A stretch of 17,844 nt of DNA from Rhodobacteraceae bacterium UBA3069 (lineage in GTDB: Bacteria; Pseudomonadota; Alphaproteobacteria; Rhodobacterales; Rhodobacteraceae). The stretch's first letter is position 1, and every line of letters begins with the position of its first letter. Below, one piece after another: positions 7,671 through 14,076 of this stretch. The stretch is taken from positions 1-17,844 of the forward strand of contig DFBX01000043.1 in NCBI GenBank assembly GCA_002366795.1, read 5' to 3'. Under the pieces are notes generated by a model. That model was given only the letters and a program-made list of their open reading frames with translations. It made no database searches and was not told where the DNA came from. The translations under genes and the position numbers were made by a program.

Positions 7671-9428
7671 TCAGAACATGAAGTAGCGTTGCGCCATGGG
7701 CAGCACTTCTGCCGGGGCGCAGGTCAGCAATTCGCCGTTCGCGCGAACCTCGTAAGTTTCGGGGTTCACGTCTATTTTCGGCGTGGCATTGTTCAGGATC
7801 AGGTCGGATTTGCCAATATTGCGCGTGTTCTTCACCGCCAAGGTCTGTTTCGCCAACCCAAGCTGCTTGCCGATCCCGTCCGCGTGGGCCGCTTCGGACA
7901 CGAAGACCACGGCGGAATGTTCCACCGCGCGGCCCATGGCCCCGAACATGGGCCGCGAATAGACCGGCTGCGGCGTGGGGATCGACGCATTCGGATCGCC
8001 CATCTGCGCACAAACGATGGACCCGCCCATCAGCACCATTTCCGGTTTCACGCCAAAGAACGCAGGCGACCACAGCACCAGATCGGCGCGTTTGCCTTCG
8101 GTAATGGACCCGATTTCATGGGAAACCCCATGCGCAATTGCCGGATTAATCGTGTATTTCGCGATATAGCGCCTAACGCGGAAATTGTCGTTGTCTCCGG
8201 TTTCTTCCGAAAGCCGCCCGCGCTGTTTCTTCATCTTGTCGGCGGTCTGCCATGTGCGGATCAGCACCTCGCCCACGCGGCCCATGGCCTGACTGTCGGA
8301 GGCAATGATCGAAAACGCGCCCATGTCGTGCAGGATATCCTCGGCGGCGATGGTTTCGCGCCGGATGCGGGATTCGGCGAACGCCACGTCCTCGGGGATG
8401 GATTTGTCCAGATGGTGACAGACCATCAGCATATCCAGATGTTCTTCCAGCGTGTTGACGGTGAAAGGCCGCGTCGGATTGGTCGAGGACGGCAAGACGT
8501 GCTCCTCGCCGCAGATTTTAATAATATCAGGCGCATGGCCGCCCCCCGCGCCCTCGGTATGAAAAGCGTGGATGGTGCGGCCCTTCATGGCCTTGACTGT
8601 ATGTTCGACAAAACCGGATTCGTTCAACGTGTCGGTATGGATCATCACCTGCACGTCCATGTCATCGGCCACGGACAGGCAGTTATCAATCGTCGCGGGG
8701 GTGGTGCCCCAATCCTCATGCAGTTTCAAACTGCACGCGCCTGCCTTGACCATTTCCACCAATGCATCGGGGCGCGAGGCATTGCCCTTGCCCGCAAAGC
8801 CGATGTTCATCGGCACGCCATCGACGGCCTGCATCATGCGGCCAATGTGCCACGGGCCGGGGGTGCAGGTAGTGGCCAGCGTGCCATGGGCGGGGCCAGT
8901 ACCGCCGCCCAGCATGGTGGTCAGGCCGGAATGCAGTGCATCCTCGATCTGTTGCGGGCAGATGAAATGGATATGGCTGTCGAAACCGCCCGCGGTCAGG
9001 ATCTTGCCCTCGCCGGCAATCGCCTCGGTTCCCGGGCCGACAATGATATCGACGCCCGGTTGCGTGTCGGGGTTGCCCGCCTTGCCGATCTTGTGAATGC
9101 GCCCGCCGCGCAGGCCGACATCGGCCTTGTAGATACCGGAATGGTCCACGATCAGCGCATTGGTGATGACCGTGTCCACCGCCCCTTCGGCCCGTGTCGC
9201 CTGTGACTGGCCCATCCCGTCGCGGATCACCTTGCCACCGCCGAACTTGACCTCTTCGCCATAGGACATGGCGTTCTTGCCCGCCCCGCCGGATGCGCCG
9301 CCGGATCGTTCCGCGATCAGGTCGCGCTCTACCTCGATGATCAGGTCGGTATCGGCAAGGCGCAGGCGATCGCCCACGGTGGGGCCATACATGGCAGCAT
9401 AGTCATTGCGGGAAATGCGGGCGGGCAT
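7671..9428 (-). CDS. ureC: Urease alpha subunit UreC
   Basis: The 585-residue catalytic subunit of urease hydrolyses urea to ammonia and carbamate in the cytoplasm. All active-site residues are found at the Klebsiella positions plus 18. The nickel ligands are His152, His154, His264, His290 and Asp378, the carbamylated Lys is Lys235 (CSLKLHEDWG), and the mobile-flap pair is Cys337/His338 (VCHH). It is longer than the usual 567-570 residues mainly through a Gly/Ser/Ala-rich insertion of about 16 residues around 38-54, between EVERDL and YGEEVKFGGG. The start is supported by TAGGAG 6-7 bases upstream, which also contains the stop of the preceding small gene. It works with UreA and UreB as the (alpha-beta-gamma)3 enzyme. 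Confidence 0.98.
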   Translation of the reverse strand: MPARISRNDYAAMYGPTVGDRLRLADTDLIIEVERDLIAERSGGASGGAGKNAMSYGEEVKFGGGKVIRDGMGQSQATRAEGAVDTVITNALIVDHSGIYKADVGLRGGRIHKIGKAGNPDTQPGVDIIVGPGTEAIAGEGKILTAGGFDSHIHFICPQQIEDALHSGLTTMLGGGTGPAHGTLATTCTPGPWHIGRMMQAVDGVPMNIGFAGKGNASRPDALVEMVKAGACSLKLHEDWGTTPATIDNCLSVADDMDVQVMIHTDTLNESGFVEHTVKAMKGRTIHAFHTEGAGGGHAPDIIKICGEEHVLPSSTNPTRPFTVNTLEEHLDMLMVCHHLDKSIPEDVAFAESRIRRETIAAEDILHDMGAFSIIASDSQAMGRVGEVLIRTWQTADKMKKQRGRLSEETGDNDNFRVRRYIAKYTINPAIAHGVSHEIGSITEGKRADLVLWSPAFFGVKPEMVLMGGSIVCAQMGDPNASIPTPQPVYSRPMFGAMGRAVEHSAVVFVSEAAHADGIGKQLGLAKQTLAVKNTRNIGKSDLILNNATPKIDVNPETYEVRANGELLTCAPAEVLPMAQRYFMF

Positions 9429-9437
9429 CGGGCTCTC

Positions 9438-9758
9438 CTATTTCGGCAGTTTGAGGCTGCGCTTGGTCAGGCGGCAGGCATTGGCGCGGGTGGCCTGACG
9501 GATCGGCTTGAACGAGGCCGCCAGCACGCGCTCGGCGTTGTGGCCCTTCATCGCGGCCTCCATCGCGGCATTGGCAGCCTTGCCATAGGCAGCGGTTTTT
9601 TCCGTCACCATGCGGGTGTTTTCATGGGGCGTGACGGACCACATGCCGCCCATCCCCAACATCCGCATCCAGATCACGGCCGAGGATTCGGCGGCGATCA
9701 TGCCAAGGGTCATCTGGGTATGCAGCAGTTGCGGCAGGCTGGACAGGCGAAACGGCAT
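9438..9758 (-). CDS. Hypothetical 106-residue protein between ureB and ureC
   Basis: The protein has no signal peptide, is Ala- and Met-rich in the middle, and is strongly basic at the C terminus (TKRSLKLPK). The central segment looks like an amphipathic helix (EKTAAYGKAANAAMEAAMKG), faintly phasin-like. I do not recognise an enzyme motif. It is a real gene: its ATG begins right at the end of ureB (the ureB stop is the next three bases upstream), its stop is part of the ureC ribosome binding site, and similar small genes occur in urease clusters of related bacteria as far as I recall. A role in urease assembly or nickel handling would be guesswork. Confidence 0.75.
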   Translation of the reverse strand: MPFRLSSLPQLLHTQMTLGMIAAESSAVIWMRMLGMGGMWSVTPHENTRMVTEKTAAYGKAANAAMEAAMKGHNAERVLAASFKPIRQATRANACRLTKRSLKLPK

Positions 9759-10064
9759 CTACAGCTTCCCCATGATTTTCTGGTTGAAGCCGTAAACTTC
9801 GCGCTTGCCAGACAGGGGGATCAGTTGCACCTCGCGCCGCTGCCCCGGCTCGAACCGCACGGCGGTGCCGGCGGCAATATCCAACCGCATTCCGCGCGCG
9901 GCACCGCGGTCGAAATCCAGCGCCGGGTTGGTTTCGAAGAAATGGTAATGGCTGCCCACCTGAACGGGCCGGTCGCCGGTGTTGGCCACCATCAGGGTGA
10001 TCGCCTCGCGGTCGGGGTTCAACACCAGCTCCCCCTCGGCGGGGAACAGCTCTCCGGGGATCAT
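9759..10064 (-). CDS. ureB: Urease beta subunit UreB
   Basis: The 101-residue structural subunit of urease starts with the diagnostic MIPGELFP and has the conserved NTGDRPVQVGSHYHFFETN block (residues 28-46). It also has the C-terminal GQRREVQLIPLSGKREVYGF segment. The length is typical of separate UreB. Its ATG overlaps the stop of the 58-residue gene by 4 bases (10061-10064), and its own stop is immediately followed by the next ATG, so translation of these genes is tightly coupled. Confidence 0.97.
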   Translation of the reverse strand: MIPGELFPAEGELVLNPDREAITLMVANTGDRPVQVGSHYHFFETNPALDFDRGAARGMRLDIAAGTAVRFEPGQRREVQLIPLSGKREVYGFNQKIMGKL

Positions 10065-10237
10065 CTTTGCATCCACGCGATCAGACCCGCCGTGCCAATG
10101 GCCAGCGAACCGGCCAGAAGCGGCACCCAGGACGAGCTGTCGGCATGGGGATGCAAATGCAGGCCGGAATGCGCGAAAGCAGGGTTGGCAAGCAGGGCAA
10201 GGGAAAGGGAAAGGGAAAGGGGTGCAAGGGCTTTCAT
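10061..10237 (-). CDS. 58-residue exported His-rich membrane protein between ureA and ureB
   Basis: The start is supported by ATAGGAG 7 bases before the ATG, and the stop overlaps the ureB start as ATGA. The protein has a signal peptide-like N terminus (APLSLSLSLALLANPAFA) and a predicted cut before a short His cluster (HSGLHLHPH, residues 23-31). One transmembrane segment follows (about 38-55), with a basic C-terminal end. The layout predicts an inner-membrane protein with a periplasmic metal-binding patch. Its place in the urease operon suggests a link to nickel supply; that is inference, and I recognise no named family. The signal peptide is encoded by a hexanucleotide repeat. Confidence 0.78.
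   Translation of the reverse strand: MKALAPLSLSLSLALLANPAFAHSGLHLHPHADSSSWVPLLAGSLAIGTAGLIAWMQR
10195..10222 (+). repeat. Hexanucleotide repeat GGGCAA(GGGAAA)x3GGGG
   Basis: Three perfect GGGAAA units (10201-10218) are flanked by one degenerate unit and GGGG. Read on the minus strand they encode (Leu-Ser)3-Leu-Ala in the signal peptide of the small protein between ureA and ureB, so copy-number change would alter the hydrophobic core length without a frameshift. Confidence 0.85.
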
Positions 10238-10246
10238 CGGGGTCTC

Positions 10247-10549
10247 CTATCGGATCGGGTTGTGAACGGTGACAAGCTTGGTGCCATCGGGAAAGGTCGC
10301 CTCGACCTGCACCTCGTGGATCATTTCGGGCACGCCTTCCATGCATTGGTCACGGGTGATGACCTGCGCACCGGCCTGCATCATGTCGGCCACGCTGCGC
10401 CCGTCGCGCGCGCCTTCGACCACGGCATCGGTGATCAGGGCGATTGCCTCGGGGTGGTTCAGCTTGACGCCACGGGCAAGGCGCTTGCGGGCGACCTCGG
10501 CGGCCATGGCGATCAGCAGCTTGTCTTTTTCACGGGGGGTCAGTTGCAT
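10247..10549 (-). CDS. ureA: Urease gamma subunit UreA
   Basis: The 100-residue protein has exactly the family length, from MQLTPREKDKLLIAMAAEVA to VTVHNPI. The conserved LNHPEA (residues 30-35), EGARDGRSVADMM and GVPEMIHEVQVEATFPDGTK segments are all present. The ATG at 10549 is one base beyond the ureD stop (10551-10553) and is preceded within ureD by a GA-rich stretch. A longer open frame extends upstream, but only this start matches UreA. Confidence 0.98.
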   Translation of the reverse strand: MQLTPREKDKLLIAMAAEVARKRLARGVKLNHPEAIALITDAVVEGARDGRSVADMMQAGAQVITRDQCMEGVPEMIHEVQVEATFPDGTKLVTVHNPIR

Positions 10550-10550
10550 G

Positions 10551-11390
10551 TCAGATGGTCCATGTTCGGGGAAGTTTCGAGCCGCGCAAAAGTTCCAGCG
10601 CGGGTATAAGGGTCTTGCGCAGCACATAGCTGTCGGCAGCCACGGCGCGCAGGACCACCAGATCGGGCCGCGCAAGGGACACCGCCGCAGGCAGCGCATC
10701 GGTCAAGGCGCGGAGGGGTTCAAGATAAGCCTCGGCATCGGGGCCAGCATAGGCGGCAAGGGCCATCGCCCCGGCCCCGTTCAGGGTGGCGCGCCCCGAC
10801 AGCGCGGGCAGGCTGGCGCTGTCCAGCCGCGTGGCATCGGCCCACAGCAACCTGCCGCCTCGCCGCAGGCTGACGCGGTCGTCCAGGTGCAGCGTTTTGA
10901 CCTGCTCGCCCATGGCCGCGCGGCCCAGCACCAGCGCCTCGACCATCAGGAAACGGGCGGTTTCGGCCAGATCAACCTCCAGCAGCCGCTCCAGCGCGGC
11001 GCTGTCGAACAGGATGGTTTCCTGAGGCAGCCAGTCCAGCCGCGCGCCTGCATCCACCGTCAGCCGGTTGGTCACGCGTCCCAGATGGCCGGGCTGCGCG
11101 GCATAAATACGTTCGGCGGCCTGGCTGGTTAGGGTCAGATGGCTGCCCGCCTGGGCGCGCGCGGCGACGGACAGGCGGTCGCCCCCCGTCACCCCGCCCG
11201 AACTGTTCAGCAATACCGCCTGGAAATCGCGACCCGTGTTGGGGAACAACACTTTCATACAGCCCGACTGGCGCAAATCGCGCAGCCGCGTGCGGCCGTC
11301 ATGGTGGGCCGACAGCATCACCTCGCCGCGCGCCCTTGGCTGCGTTTCCGCCACTGTTATGTCTGCCGCTGAAGTGATGGCCGCCCCCAT
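10551..11390 (-). CDS. ureD: Urease accessory protein UreD (UreH)
   Basis: The 279-residue protein binds apo-urease and, with UreF and UreG, forms the nickel-insertion complex. The family signature LLNSSGGVTGGDRLS (about residues 61-75), the TSQAAERIYAAQPG block, and LDWLPQETILFDSA are clear. It is the first gene of the cluster, as in many alphaproteobacteria. A modest GGAAAG lies 6 bases before the ATG. I saw no convincing NtrC or sigma-54 site upstream, so how nitrogen controls it is not visible here. Confidence 0.95.
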   Translation of the reverse strand: MGAAITSAADITVAETQPRARGEVMLSAHHDGRTRLRDLRQSGCMKVLFPNTGRDFQAVLLNSSGGVTGGDRLSVAARAQAGSHLTLTSQAAERIYAAQPGHLGRVTNRLTVDAGARLDWLPQETILFDSAALERLLEVDLAETARFLMVEALVLGRAAMGEQVKTLHLDDRVSLRRGGRLLWADATRLDSASLPALSGRATLNGAGAMALAAYAGPDAEAYLEPLRALTDALPAAVSLARPDLVVLRAVAADSYVLRKTLIPALELLRGSKLPRTWTI

Positions 11391-11654
11391 GTCTTGCTTT
11401 CCAACAAAAGGCCGATCCCCCCGGCATGATCAAGACCGCGCGGCGCGTCCACCTGCCGGTCAGGGTGCAATTTTGCCTTTTGGCGCGCCGCAACGCTCAT
11501 TTATTGGGCAATTTCCGAATTCCCCACAGGCGAAGCGCCCGATCCCGCAACGCGCATTTCGACACATCGGAAAACACACTGCACGGAAACCGGATTTTCC
11601 CGCGCATTTCCTGCTTGACCCGACCGGATTGATCCCCTAAGTCGCCTCCACCGT
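11391..11654. other. Intergenic region between ureD and tRNA-Met
   Basis: These 264 bases separate the divergent ureD (-) and tRNA-Met (+). Short open frames here lack ribosome binding sites and recognisable proteins. It should contain the urease promoter and contains a likely tRNA promoter at its right end. I see no repeat or strong dyad otherwise. Confidence 0.5.
11615..11643 (+). promoter_or_regulatory. Predicted promoter of tRNA-Met
   Basis: TTGACC (11615-11620, within CTTGACC) and TAAGTC (11638-11643) are 17 bases apart, with the expected start just before the tRNA at 11655. The CTTGAC form is common for alphaproteobacterial stable-RNA promoters; the -10 is weak. Confidence 0.5.
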
Positions 11655-11731
11655 GGCGGAGTAGCTCAGTTGGTTAGAGCAGCGGAATCATAATCCGCGT
11701 GTCGGGGGTTCAAGTCCCTCCTCCGCTACCA
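11655..11731 (+). tRNA. tRNA-Met (anticodon CAT), elongator type
   Basis: The full cloverleaf runs from GGCGGAG to CTCCGCT with discriminator A and an encoded CCA. The D-arm is AGCTCAGTTGGTTAGAGCA, the anticodon stem is GCGGA/TCCGC with loop ATCATAA, and the T-loop is GTTCAAG. The anticodon CAT is at 11689-11691. It lacks the features of initiator tRNA, and the body resembles elongator Met of alphaproteobacteria rather than Ile2 (lysidine) tRNA. Confidence 0.93.
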
Positions 11732-11805
11732 AATTTCCCAATAATGTAGATGGTTGCGCGCCCGCACCGATCCTATTGGCCCTTCACGGTGTCATAGGGC
11801 AATCA

Positions 11806-13089
11806 TCAAAAACGGATTTCCTGCGCGACCGCGCAAAAGGTGGCATCGGAATCATACGTGGCAATGTTAGAATCCGTGCGCCGGATAAAACATGAGAACC
11901 TGGGCGCGCTGCCCATGAACTGCCATTCGCGGTTCTGAAAGCTGATGCCAATGCCGATTGTGTTATCGCGGCGGGTCGTGCCGAATATCGGATCGACCGC
12001 GTCATAGACACGGTACCCCAGTTCCGTGTGGGCACCCAAGGTGGCGTTCTGGCCAACCGCCCACGCGGCCCCCAGCGACAGCACACCTCCCTTGTATTGC
12101 CTGCTTTCTTTCTTGGGGTTGCCGCGGCTGAGAAGGGTAAAGCCAAGGCGGTAATCCGCGTGATCCCCCAGCGGCCCCTGATAAACGGCACCGGTTCGCA
12201 AATCCCATCCCCGCGGGTCATCCTCGCCATCGAAAAGACGGCGCTTGGCCCGGAACGTGTAGCTAAGTGCGTGGCGCAGTTTCAGCGCCACATGGTGATT
12301 CACGTTCAGGCCGAAGGCCCGGAAACTGGGCAATGTTCCCAAGTCGTAATGGGTCCGTTGAAGATAGGGACGGATCACGGTCTTGCCCAGCGCGTGTTCG
12401 CGTTTCCAATTCAATCCGACGCGGGCCATGATGCGGCGCAATTCTTGCCCCGTGAAAATATCGCGGTTCAATGCCGCCTCGATCCCAAGGCTGTTGGCGT
12501 CGTCCAGGTCGAAACTGTATTTCACCTTTCCACCCATCCGAAAGAACGACCCTGCATGCCCTTCGCCCTCGTCCGAGGGCAAGTTGCCGTGGCTGTTACC
12601 GCCGCCATGATCCCCGCCCCCCAGATGCGAGCCGGAATGATGCTGTTCGATATCCGTTGAATAGAGATAGCCAAGGATCAGTTCATACGTCACCGGGCTG
12701 TGTTCCTTGGGGTGGATGCCGCTTTGCATGGTCGCGCCGCGCAGCGCGCCGGGCACGGTCAGCGCATCACCGCCAAGCCGGACCTGGGTCTGCTTACGCT
12801 CTTGATCGCGGTCCTGGTCCTGCTCTTGGTGACGGTCGCGGTCCTGATCGTGATCATGCGCCTGATCGTTGGCGCGGCTGCGCTCTGTCGCATGGCAGCT
12901 GGTGCAGATCGCGGTATCCGCCGTAATCGGCGGGTGCTTCGCCGGCATGGAAGAAGCCGTGTGACAGGCCGTGCAATTTTCGCCCCGCTCAGGTGTTGCC
13001 ATCGCGGCACCAGCCATCAGCAGCACAAGAACAGCCGCCGCAGCGAACAAGCAGCGCCGCATGGCCCCGTCACAACTTTGGAATGTCAT
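11806..13089 (-). CDS. Fusion of a diheme c-type cytochrome domain to a SLAM-like outer-membrane beta-barrel
   Basis: The 427-residue protein has a signal peptide (about 11-31) and a diheme domain with CTACH (Cys39-His43) and CTSCH (Cys62-His66) plus a likely distal His52. A highly charged Asp/Gln/Arg/His linker follows (about 71-103), then a His/Gly-rich stretch (six His in 150-178). The long C-terminal part (about 181-427) consists of alternating strands and ends in Phe. It resembles the C-terminal barrel of the SLAM/DUF560 family: YRVYDAVDPIFGTTRRD near 359-375, then SNIATYDSD and a final strand. The hemes would be attached in the periplasm and the barrel inserted in the outer membrane. 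It is the third gene of the cluster with the octaheme cytochrome and flavoprotein. AAGGA lies about 8 bases before the ATG. Domain calls are solid for the hemes and good for a barrel; the electron-conduit role is inference. Confidence 0.8.
   Translation of the reverse strand: MTFQSCDGAMRRCLFAAAAVLVLLMAGAAMATPERGENCTACHTASSMPAKHPPITADTAICTSCHATERSRANDQAHDHDQDRDRHQEQDQDRDQERKQTQVRLGGDALTVPGALRGATMQSGIHPKEHSPVTYELILGYLYSTDIEQHHSGSHLGGGDHGGGNSHGNLPSDEGEGHAGSFFRMGGKVKYSFDLDDANSLGIEAALNRDIFTGQELRRIMARVGLNWKREHALGKTVIRPYLQRTHYDLGTLPSFRAFGLNVNHHVALKLRHALSYTFRAKRRLFDGEDDPRGWDLRTGAVYQGPLGDHADYRLGFTLLSRGNPKKESRQYKGGVLSLGAAWAVGQNATLGAHTELGYRVYDAVDPIFGTTRRDNTIGIGISFQNREWQFMGSAPRFSCFIRRTDSNIATYDSDATFCAVAQEIRF
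12784..12855 (-). repeat. Degenerate hexanucleotide repeat encoding an Asp-Gln/Asp-Arg linker
   Basis: Imperfect six-base units (plus-strand GGTCCT, GGTCGC, GATCGT and similar) encode residues 79-102 of the barrel-cytochrome fusion as alternating Asp/Glu and Gln/Arg/His. It forms a hydrophilic, probably disordered or extended spacer between the hemes and the barrel. Confidence 0.7.
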
Positions 13090-13144
13090 TCGAACCGTCC
13101 TTTTCGGGTCGTATCAACAGGGGCGCGACAAGGGACAACCGTCA

Positions 13145-13996
13145 TCAGGGCACCGTGAAATCGAAATCATGGCAGGTTGCACAAAAGTTATCAGAAGGCT
13201 CGTGCTGCATGTGGCACAGCGAACATTCCGCATAGGGCGCACCGTGGGGCGAGTCATGGGGGTTGGCATCGGGCAGACCGGCGGTTGCTTCGGCCAATGC
13301 CGCCAGATCACCGTGGCAATCGGTGCAGACATCCATGTCCGGTTCAGCCTTGGGGTCCGCATCGCCATGGCAGGCGGCGCATTCGACCCCGGCCATATAG
13401 TGCCCATGATCAAGGTTCAGCGCCGCCGCAATCGACATCGGGCCATCGGGCGCATGGCAGGCCTCGCATTTCTCAAGCGACATGCCCGCGGTTGGCATGT
13501 GCCCGTCTGGCAGGATCGCCATATCGCTGTGGCACGTGACGCAGGGCGCTTCGGATGCATGGGCTGCTACGGCAGTAGCCGCCTTGGCTGCGCTATCCGG
13601 TACGGCGGCGTCACCGGACGCTTTGCTGCTAGTTTGGCCACCGTCATCGGAGGCACCGGAACCGCCGGAATGCCGGGTCGCCTGAGACTGCTTGCGCAGG
13701 CGCTTTTGTTCCTTGCCCGTGACCTGAACAAGGCAGGCCCCATCCGCACAGCCCAAAAGGGCAGGCCGCGCCGTATCGGGCGGCAAGGCCGAGGATTTTG
13801 CCGGGTGGCAGGCGGCGCAATCGTCCGGCGTCATGTTCTTGATCGGTATATGGGTTCCGGGCATCGCGTCAGCCTTGACGTGGCAGCCCACGCAATCACC
13901 ACCGAACGCGGGGCTTGCCACTGCACGGTCAGCCATGCCTACAAACCATCCGGCCACAACCAGACCGAATGCAAGAAATGTTGAAACAGCTTTCAT
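13145..13996 (-). CDS. Periplasmic octaheme c-type cytochrome, flavocytochrome c heme subunit
   Basis: The 283-residue protein has a Sec signal peptide (about 1-28) and eight CxxCH motifs, starting at Cys35, 60, 152, 177, 206, 224, 258 and 272. The last four, with PHDSPHGAPYAECSLCH and the ending CATCHDFDFTVP, resemble the tetraheme domain of Shewanella flavocytochrome c3, including the end where that enzyme continues into its flavin domain. Before it are two diheme units (35-64 and 152-181) with identical spacing (CH to distal His 10 residues, His to next Cys 11). They are separated by a low-complexity Ser/Ala/Lys linker (about 92-150) and a CADGAC pair lacking a heme His. It should pass electrons to the flavoprotein encoded upstream. 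The ATG at 13996 has AAGGGG 7 bases upstream; the frame continues further but without a plausible start. Confidence 0.9.
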   Translation of the reverse strand: MKAVSTFLAFGLVVAGWFVGMADRAVASPAFGGDCVGCHVKADAMPGTHIPIKNMTPDDCAACHPAKSSALPPDTARPALLGCADGACLVQVTGKEQKRLRKQSQATRHSGGSGASDDGGQTSSKASGDAAVPDSAAKAATAVAAHASEAPCVTCHSDMAILPDGHMPTAGMSLEKCEACHAPDGPMSIAAALNLDHGHYMAGVECAACHGDADPKAEPDMDVCTDCHGDLAALAEATAGLPDANPHDSPHGAPYAECSLCHMQHEPSDNFCATCHDFDFTVP

Positions 13997-14011
13997 GAAA
14001 TATGCCCCTTG

Positions 14012-14062
14012 GCGGAAGGTCAGGAAAACGATGTGCCGCGCAAGGCAACCCCTGCGCGGCAC
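14012..14062 (-). terminator. Hairpin with T-stretch between the flavoprotein and octaheme genes
   Basis: A perfect 10-bp inverted repeat, GTGCCGCGCA / TGCGCGGCAC (14033-14042 and 14053-14062), is followed on the minus strand by ATCGTTTTCC. It lies 15 bases after the flavoprotein stop. It looks like an intrinsic terminator with an interrupted T-tract, so it may attenuate read-through and lower expression of the two cytochrome genes relative to the flavoprotein, or protect the upstream mRNA. Confidence 0.6.
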
Positions 14063-14076
14063 CTTATCGGTTCGCT

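Noticed and set aside
7278..9206. 642-codon plus-strand open frame
   Set aside because: It lies antisense to ureC and the DUF1127 gene, which are unmistakable. It has no protein family features and is a product of high GC.
11391..11520. NtrC or sigma-54 control of urease
   Set aside because: I looked for TGGCAC-N5-TTGC and paired TGCACC/GGTGCA sites upstream of ureD. Only partial matches with wrong spacing were found.
11426..11640. Short plus-strand frames before tRNA-Met
   Set aside because: They have no ribosome binding site and Arg/His-rich composition typical of random frames, and they overlap the tRNA promoter.
11655..11731. tRNA-Ile2 (lysidine CAT)
   Set aside because: The acceptor and anticodon stems match elongator Met of alphaproteobacteria, not the GGGCC...-type Ile2 sequence.
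13717..13750. A ninth heme site in the octaheme protein (CADGAC)
   Set aside because: The second Cys is followed by Leu, not His, and the spacing is four residues, so it is not a standard c-heme site. A disulfide is more likely.
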